Shown one piece after another: positions 59,280 through 64,000 of a stretch of 64,000 nucleotides of DNA. The notes under the pieces were generated by a model that was given only the letters and a program-made list of their open reading frames with translations, was not told the origin of the DNA and did no database searches. Made by a program: the position numbers and the translations under genes. The DNA comes from Aquilaria yunnanensis (taxonomy: Eukaryota; Streptophyta; Magnoliopsida; Malvales; Thymelaeaceae): NCBI GenBank assembly GCA_039654915.1, contig CM077596.1, positions 50,156,501 through 50,220,500 on the forward strand, written 5' to 3'. Numbering within the stretch: position 1 is the first letter of the stretch; every line of letters begins with the position of its first letter.

Positions 59280-60296
59280 AGACATGCAAACCCTAAATTA
59301 ACCCTTAAACCCTAAATGTAATATACTATTAACCCTAAACCTTAAACCCTTAAAAAAAATTCTAAACCCTAAAAGAAATCCTAATATATATATCCCTAAA
59401 CTCTAAAAAAACTCCAAACCCTAAATTGTAAAACCCTAAACCCTATGGGGATTGTTTAATTAGGGTTTAGTGTTTGTATTTAGAGTTTAGGGTTTAACTA
59501 GGGTTTGTATTTAGGATTTAGGTTTTAAGGTTAATGGCAGTTAAGTTTAGGTTTAGGTTTTAATCAATAGGGTTTATTTTTGGGGTTTAAATAGGGTTTA
59601 GGTCTTAATTAGGGTTTGTATCAATGGTTTATGGTTTAATTAGGGTTTAGAAAACCACAAACCCTAACTACATACAAACACAAAAACCTTAAACCCTATA
59701 TCCTAAACCATAATTAAACTTTAAACTCTAATTCCTTACCCCTAAACCCTAAACACTTAAAACAAACCTTAATTATACCCTAAACCCTAAATACAAACCT
59801 TAATTAACCCTAAACCCTAAACCTAACTACCATTAATCCTAAACCCTAACTCTAACCACCATTAATCCTAAACTCTAAACCCTAAATACAAACTCTATTT
59901 AAACCTTAAACCTTAATTATACCTTAAACCCTAAATAAAAAACCTAATTAAACCCTAAACCCTAAACCTAACTACCATTAACCCTAAACCTTAAATACAA
60001 ACCCTATTAATTAAACCCTAAACCCTAAAACTAACTACCATTAACCCTAATACTCTAACCCCTAAATACAAGGCCTAATAAAACCCTAAACCTTAAATAC
60101 AAATCCTAATGAAACACTAAACCTTAATTAAACCTAAAATCCTAAATACAAACCCTAATTAAACCCTAAATGCTAAACCTAATTTATACCATTAACCTTA
60201 GACCCTAAACTCAATCTATACCATTAACCCTAAATGCAAACCCCATACCCTAAATTTCAATACCCTAATACTTAATTAAATACACTTAAACCATCC

Positions 60297-60335
<39 letters not shown>

Positions 60336-60640
60336 AAACCCTAAAAAAATTCTCAAACCCTAAATCATAAAAAAACTCTAAATTAATCCTAAAATAAATC
60401 CCAAAACCCTAATATTAAATTGATTCAATTAATTCCCCTAACTCTATACTAATTTCAAATCCTAAACCTTAAAGAAAAATCCCAAACCCTAAATTATGTC
60501 TAATACCCTTAATCTCTTAAAAACCCTAAATCCTAATTCTATATCCCTAAACCTTAAAAAAAATTCCAAACCCTAAAAAAAAAAATATGAATACATATAT
60601 CTTAAACTCTAAAAAAACCCAAATCCTAAAAATCCAAAAC
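59280..60640. repeat. Degenerate telomere-like (CCCTAAA/TTTAGGG) array
   Basis: Dozens of AAACCCTAAA-type words with irregular spacing. The orientation switches: CCCTAAA at 59280-59445, TTTAGGG at about 59455-59655, and CCCTAAA again to about 60610. Units are diverged and mixed with AATTA and ACTACCATTA spacers, unlike a true telomere. The array lies entirely inside the CACTA-like element. Confidence 0.9.
60301..60330. repeat. (TA)n microsatellite
   Basis: About fifteen TA units within the telomere-like array. Confidence 0.92.
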
Positions 60641-61974
60641 TTCTAAATCAATTAGCCACTAAGAAAGCGACTAAGGCAAATTTGATAGCTAAAAAAGCGA
60701 CTGAATGGTGACTGATGTCAAATCTGTAAAAAATTTCCAACTGAAAGGCGACTAACATTTTAGCGATTGAAACCTTCAGTTGCCTATCAGTTGCAATAAA
60801 AAGTAGCCCTTTTTACTTCTGACTGATTAGTAACTGAAATACTTAACAACTGACTTTTAGTCACAATTTTGCATCCGTTTTATCTTGACCATATTTGCCC
60901 GCTCTGACCTAGACTGAGAAGGTGGTTTCTGTGAATTGGCTCAATTCCCATTAAAGTGAGTGCGACGTTGTATGGCTGCAAAGGAATCATATCTAAGCCA
61001 TGCGCCATATTGTTTAACGCCTCTATCATTACCCACTACTCCTTTTATGCAATATTTTTCTGTATGATCCCAAAGGCCACAAGCATAGTAGAAGTCTGGA
61101 AGTATTTCCTACTAGAGCTCAAACCATTCCTGTCATGAACTTGTCTCGACTAAAACACCACGTTGAATAGGTTTTGTCACATCCACAACCACCAAAATGC
61201 GAAGTGAGGGTCCTGAAAGATCTACTTTTAAAACTACTCATATGAGATCACCCAGTGTTTCCCCCATTTTAGTGCTCATCCAGGAATAAGGAGTGTCCAA
61301 AATATGGACCCATAACACAACATGATTAAACAACAAAGAAGAAGGGCGATCCCCCTAATAATGTATGCGGCGAAAAACGAGCAACTTGTTGTCAAAACTC
61401 CATGGTCCATTTTTGAGCACCCATTTGACAGCAATAGGCGAAGTGAATTCCAATAAGAAAATATTCGTTCTCTGGTTTGTGGAAGCATGCCGGATGCGGA
61501 AGCAAATTCTGTTGCCTCATGAAGACCAAAGAGAATCCCTAAGGAACTCGATTCTAACAAACTGAGTAGACAAAACTTTCAGTCCAAGCAAAAGCTTAGG
61601 GTCCGCTCGCTGATTCACCGGAAACTCATCTCAATCGTCACCTTTGCTTGCTCTTCCGACGTGAGGCTAAGTCCACCTAACTTCGCAGAGAGAGAGTCCA
61701 TCTCGGGCTTAAACAAGCAAGATAGCACCAAACAGATCGGCAAGAAAATCACGCACACGATGATGGCACCGAACAGACGAGCAAGAAAACCGCCACTCAC
61801 CAGCCCTAAATTCAATCAATAGCCTACAAGAAAATAACAGTTGGGCCCGAATCGAGCATAAACGTGAAAGTCGGCACCGTAGCCAGAGACGTAGAGCAAC
61901 CCTAGGAGAGGCCACTTGACTGAGCGAGAGTAAAATTTTTTATATTGTTGTTCATTTTATTTTAAACTTTTGTA

Positions 61975-62966
61975 CTTTATGATGTCTAAAACTATTTGAC
62001 ACATTTCTTAGATTTTGTGGCCTAGTCACTAACTTAAAAAAAAAAAAAATATGTATTTCACACTTTTAAGATGTCTCAAAATAAGGACACAATTTTTACG
62101 TATACAACGACTGATATTACTGTTTTATTCTAACAAAGTTGATACTATATGATATATGCTTTATTTTTTTTCTTGAGCTAATGTGACATATTATTTTCTC
62201 ATATGAGCTCACACCCCCCGTGAATGGCAAGAGACCTGTCCATCACCCTCAATGCGGATCACCACTGTCACCCTACCAACTCCCTTAACTTACCAACCTA
62301 CATGTCAAAGTGTCCTGCATGTTACACACCCACACCTTAAAACTCTGATCTAAGACATAATCTGGTTCATATCCTACGAACTATAAAGTGTTCATAACAA
62401 CTACACTGTGGCTCTGTTTGGTATTAGTATCAGTGGTGCACATTAGAGTTTTGAAAAAGATATTCAATAGTAATTTTTAGTTTTAGCTGATAGTTTCAGC
62501 AATTTTATCTATACCATTAAATATCCAAAATTATAACATTAATCATAAAAATTATTCCTGCATGTACAACTAACAACGGGCTGGGAAATATCCGAGATAC
62601 TAACAAGGTCACCATGGAACAAAACCTGAACCTGATACCTTACAAGTTGTGGAGGGAAAAAACGAATGTACAGTACTTTGAAATGAGTGCTGTCTGCAAC
62701 TATATCAAATGGGCAGCAAGGTCAAAGATCAAGAGTTGATAGTAGCTAGAAGAAACTGGCCATTTCTTCCATTGTCAGCTATATATCTATGATACATTTT
62801 TTTGTCGTGTACGAATGCAATTACATAGCTTCCTAGGCCGAACACGCGGTAGAAAATCAAAGGTATTATGGATGGCTGCTATACAAACCTATGTCTAGAC
62901 TGGTACACCCATAAGCAAAACTATACTTGCCTGTAAAAGCTTGCTCCTGAAAAGTTCAGGTTTGGC
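61975..62966. other. Intergenic DNA and 3' UTR of the C2-domain gene
   Basis: AT-rich left part; TGTTTGGTATTAGTATCAG near 62420 may be a MITE end. The right part (about 62700-62966) is probably the 3' UTR of the minus-strand C2 gene. No ORF of note. Confidence 0.45.
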
Positions 62967-63881
62967 TTAAGGGCTAGAGTATGCTCTGCTTGGAGAAGGT
63001 GATGCTACAAAAAGTTCATGCCCAAGTTCCTTTATCTTCTTAAGCAAAAGCATTTGCTCTGCCTCAAGTTGTACCATGTATTCTTGTTGCATGTCTTCGA
63101 GTGTTTCGAGCTCGCTCAATGTGGTCAAGAGTCCTTCAGGTTCAGGGTTTTCATCCTCAAGCAAAGACTGAAACTTCAGCATCGTTTCTTTCATCTAATG
63201 CAAGAACAATAGAAAAGAACAATATTGATGAGAAGCCAATCACTTTCAATGGGTAAGAGAGTAAATCAGCAATTCTTCAGAAGATGACAAACTACAGCAT
63301 AAGCGAGACAAGGACCCGCAAAAAACATTAAGATTTCCTCACCTGTGACGAAATTCTATATGCTTTTGTCAAGGATGGCTCAGAATCTAAACTCTGTTTC
63401 TTCTCAAGCTCTGGAACTCTTCTTGTAATCTGCACATGAATCTCTCCTGTTTTTACCCCTTGAAGTGGTATCCACTTATCAGCCAACTGGTTTGGAGGCA
63501 ATCCCTGATATTCTACGACACAATCACCTATACTCGATCCTGGTAGTAAAGCATTGTGGTCTTTCACATGCAGAACCAAGGGGCTGCCATCATCCGGAAA
63601 CTCAAGGGTCTGGTTCCATTGAGGATTCAATGTTTTGTATATAACCTGCCAAGGAACCACCATTTCAGTCATTTATTCTTTTAGAATTGTGTACGGGTAC
63701 ACTGAAGACTTAGACAAGAATCATATACACGAGAGCTTTATACCTTTGTCCTTCTCTTTAAGTTCCCGTATTGCACCTTCACGTAGGGATCACTTGTCCC
63801 TCTCCGATCAGCGGCAACTAGATCTCGAGCTTCAACAAGAACAAGTTCAACCCAACCATGGCCTAAACCATTGGAGGAACC
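62967..63881 (-). CDS. C2-domain synaptotagmin-like protein, 3' end of gene (NTMC2T3/SYTF-like)
   Basis: Partial; the 5' exons lie beyond the right edge. Exons are 63881-63744, 63645-63343 and 63194-62967, all in phase 0, with donors ACAAAG/GTATAA and TCACAG/GTGAGG and acceptors CATTTAAG, CTTGGCAG and TTGCATTAG. The first two encode most of a C2 domain: VELVLVEARDLVAADRRGTS, DPYVKVQYGN, then TLNPQWNQTLEFPDDGSPLV and VKDHNALLPGSSIGD. The third encodes an acidic, Leu-rich coiled-coil tail (EGLLTTLSELETLEDMQQEY) ending in Ser/Pro-rich residues. C2 plus this tail matches the end of plant N-terminal-TM-C2 proteins, probably type 3 (SYTF), which tether membranes and transfer lipid at contact sites. 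Family call firm, type less so. It looks intact. Confidence 0.88.
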
Positions 63882-64000
63882 CTTAAATGAAAAAAGATTA
63901 AAAAAAAAAATACATAAACCGACAATAGAAACAAATAGATTTCTATTACAAATGCTTGATGGCTCACACTCATGCATATGCATACAATTTCCATTCTTAT

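Larger units (their letters stand above)
57847..60887. mobile_element. CACTA-like non-autonomous element (3.0 kb) in LINE-B ORF1
   Basis: Begins CACTACAACATAGATGCAAA. The right end reads ATTTTGCATCCGTTTTATCTT and G, an eroded inverse of it. ACC lies on both sides (57844-57846 and 60888-60890), the 3-bp TSD size of CACTA elements. Subterminal regions (57870-58080 and 60650-60870) carry many copies of AGTCGC/GCGACT-type words (TTTCAGTCAC, AAAGCGACTA, CAGTTGC) in both directions, as transposase-binding repeats do. The inside holds AT-rich DNA, a GC-rich low-complexity block (58380-58850) and a large telomere-like array; no transposase. The right terminus is degraded. Confidence 0.66.
57550..61701 (-). 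pseudogene. LINE-B ORF1 (DUF4283 and zinc knuckle), split by a CACTA element
   Basis: Starts at 61701 with MDSLSAKLGGLSLTSEEQAK. DUF4283 follows in shifted frames (VKWVLKNGPWSFDNKLLVF, about 61440-61380), then a zinc-knuckle-like YACGLWDHTEKYC near 61090 whose first Cys is altered. After the CACTA insertion the low-complexity C-terminal part continues (VEVGDEVLISLPRGGMNLVM, 57730-57590). ORF1 proteins of this type bind LINE RNA. The remaining tail is beyond solo LTR-2 (about 55770-55640). Confidence 0.75.
48636..61963 (-). mobile_element. Near full-length LINE (LINE-B) split by three later insertions
   Basis: On the minus strand: a leader, ORF1 start at 61701, ORF1 parts to about 55650, ORF2 from 55635, and an A-rich tail at 48636-48650. 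Flanks AAACTTTTGTA (61964-61974) and AAACTTCTGTA (48625-48635) match at 10 of 11 bases, a LINE TSD. Inside lie solo LTR-1 (48714-51625), solo LTR-2 (55775-57544) and a CACTA-like element (57847-60887), each with its own TSD and each interrupting otherwise continuous LINE sequence. Subtracting them leaves about 5.6 kb, normal for a plant LINE. Stops and frameshifts show it is inactive. Confidence 0.87.

Noticed and set aside
59280..60640. True telomere or chromosome-fusion scar
   Set aside because: Units are diverged, irregularly spaced and switch direction, and the array is enclosed by transposon ends.
1..64000. tRNA, rRNA, snoRNA genes or CRISPR
   Set aside because: No full cloverleaf, rRNA core sequence or regularly spaced direct-repeat array was seen; box-like motifs near 28.3 and 48.0 kb fit SINE relics better.

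Overview
The window is nuclear DNA of a flowering plant, most likely a eudicot. It is AT-rich, its genes have short GT-AG introns, and the recognisable genes belong to land-plant families (LysM receptor-like protein, LOB-domain factor, CLE peptide, plant C2/synaptotagmin-like protein). About half of the window is transposable-element (TE) sequence of many classes, and many copies still have readable target-site duplications (TSDs). No rRNA, tRNA gene, CRISPR array or prokaryotic feature was seen.

Layout: (1) 1-4.2 kb holds the 3' half of a LysM-domain GPI-anchored protein gene (+), with a 2.7-kb intron carrying a decayed LINE-like stretch and a Mutator-like element (MULE). (2) 4.2-9 kb is intergenic with a Stowaway-type MITE and one GC-rich unassigned patch. 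(3) 9.0-9.85 kb holds a complete two-exon class II LOB-domain (LBD) gene (-). (4) 10.2-14.9 kb is a run of MITEs and two more MULEs. (5) 15.18-25.97 kb is a complete but inactivated Ty3/gypsy element of the Tat lineage, with 0.8-kb LTRs, a 5-bp TSD, gag-protease-RT-RNase H-second RNase H-integrase, and a separate intron-containing antisense gene between integrase and the 3' LTR. (6) 26-33.6 kb is intergenic, with a textbook TRIM (30.1-30.8 kb) and MITEs. (7) 33.69 kb holds a small CLE-peptide-like gene (+). (8) 34-38 kb has a LINE fragment and MITEs. (9) 38.2-39.0 kb holds a small conserved plant protein gene (-), with a MITE a few bases after its stop codon. (10) 39.4-40.5 kb is a fourth MULE. 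(11) 41.2-46.0 kb is a 5'-truncated LINE (+) with an hAT-type insertion. (12) 48.6-62.0 kb is a near-full-length LINE (-) split by three later insertions: a 2.9-kb solo LTR, a 1.8-kb solo LTR and a 3.0-kb CACTA-like element loaded with telomere-like repeats. (13) 62.97-63.88 kb holds the 3' end of a C2-domain synaptotagmin-like gene (-) that continues beyond the right edge.

The host genes do not form an operon or a pathway; they are independent genes separated by TE layers. The most informative structure is the stratigraphy of TE insertions, whose order can be read from nested TSDs. The best candidates for follow-up are the spliced antisense gene of the Tat element, the CLE precursor with a non-canonical core residue and an apparent C-terminal extension, the telomere-repeat-filled CACTA element, and the four TSD-bounded MULEs, three of them carrying GC-rich inner segments. 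I saw no convincing wholly new system.
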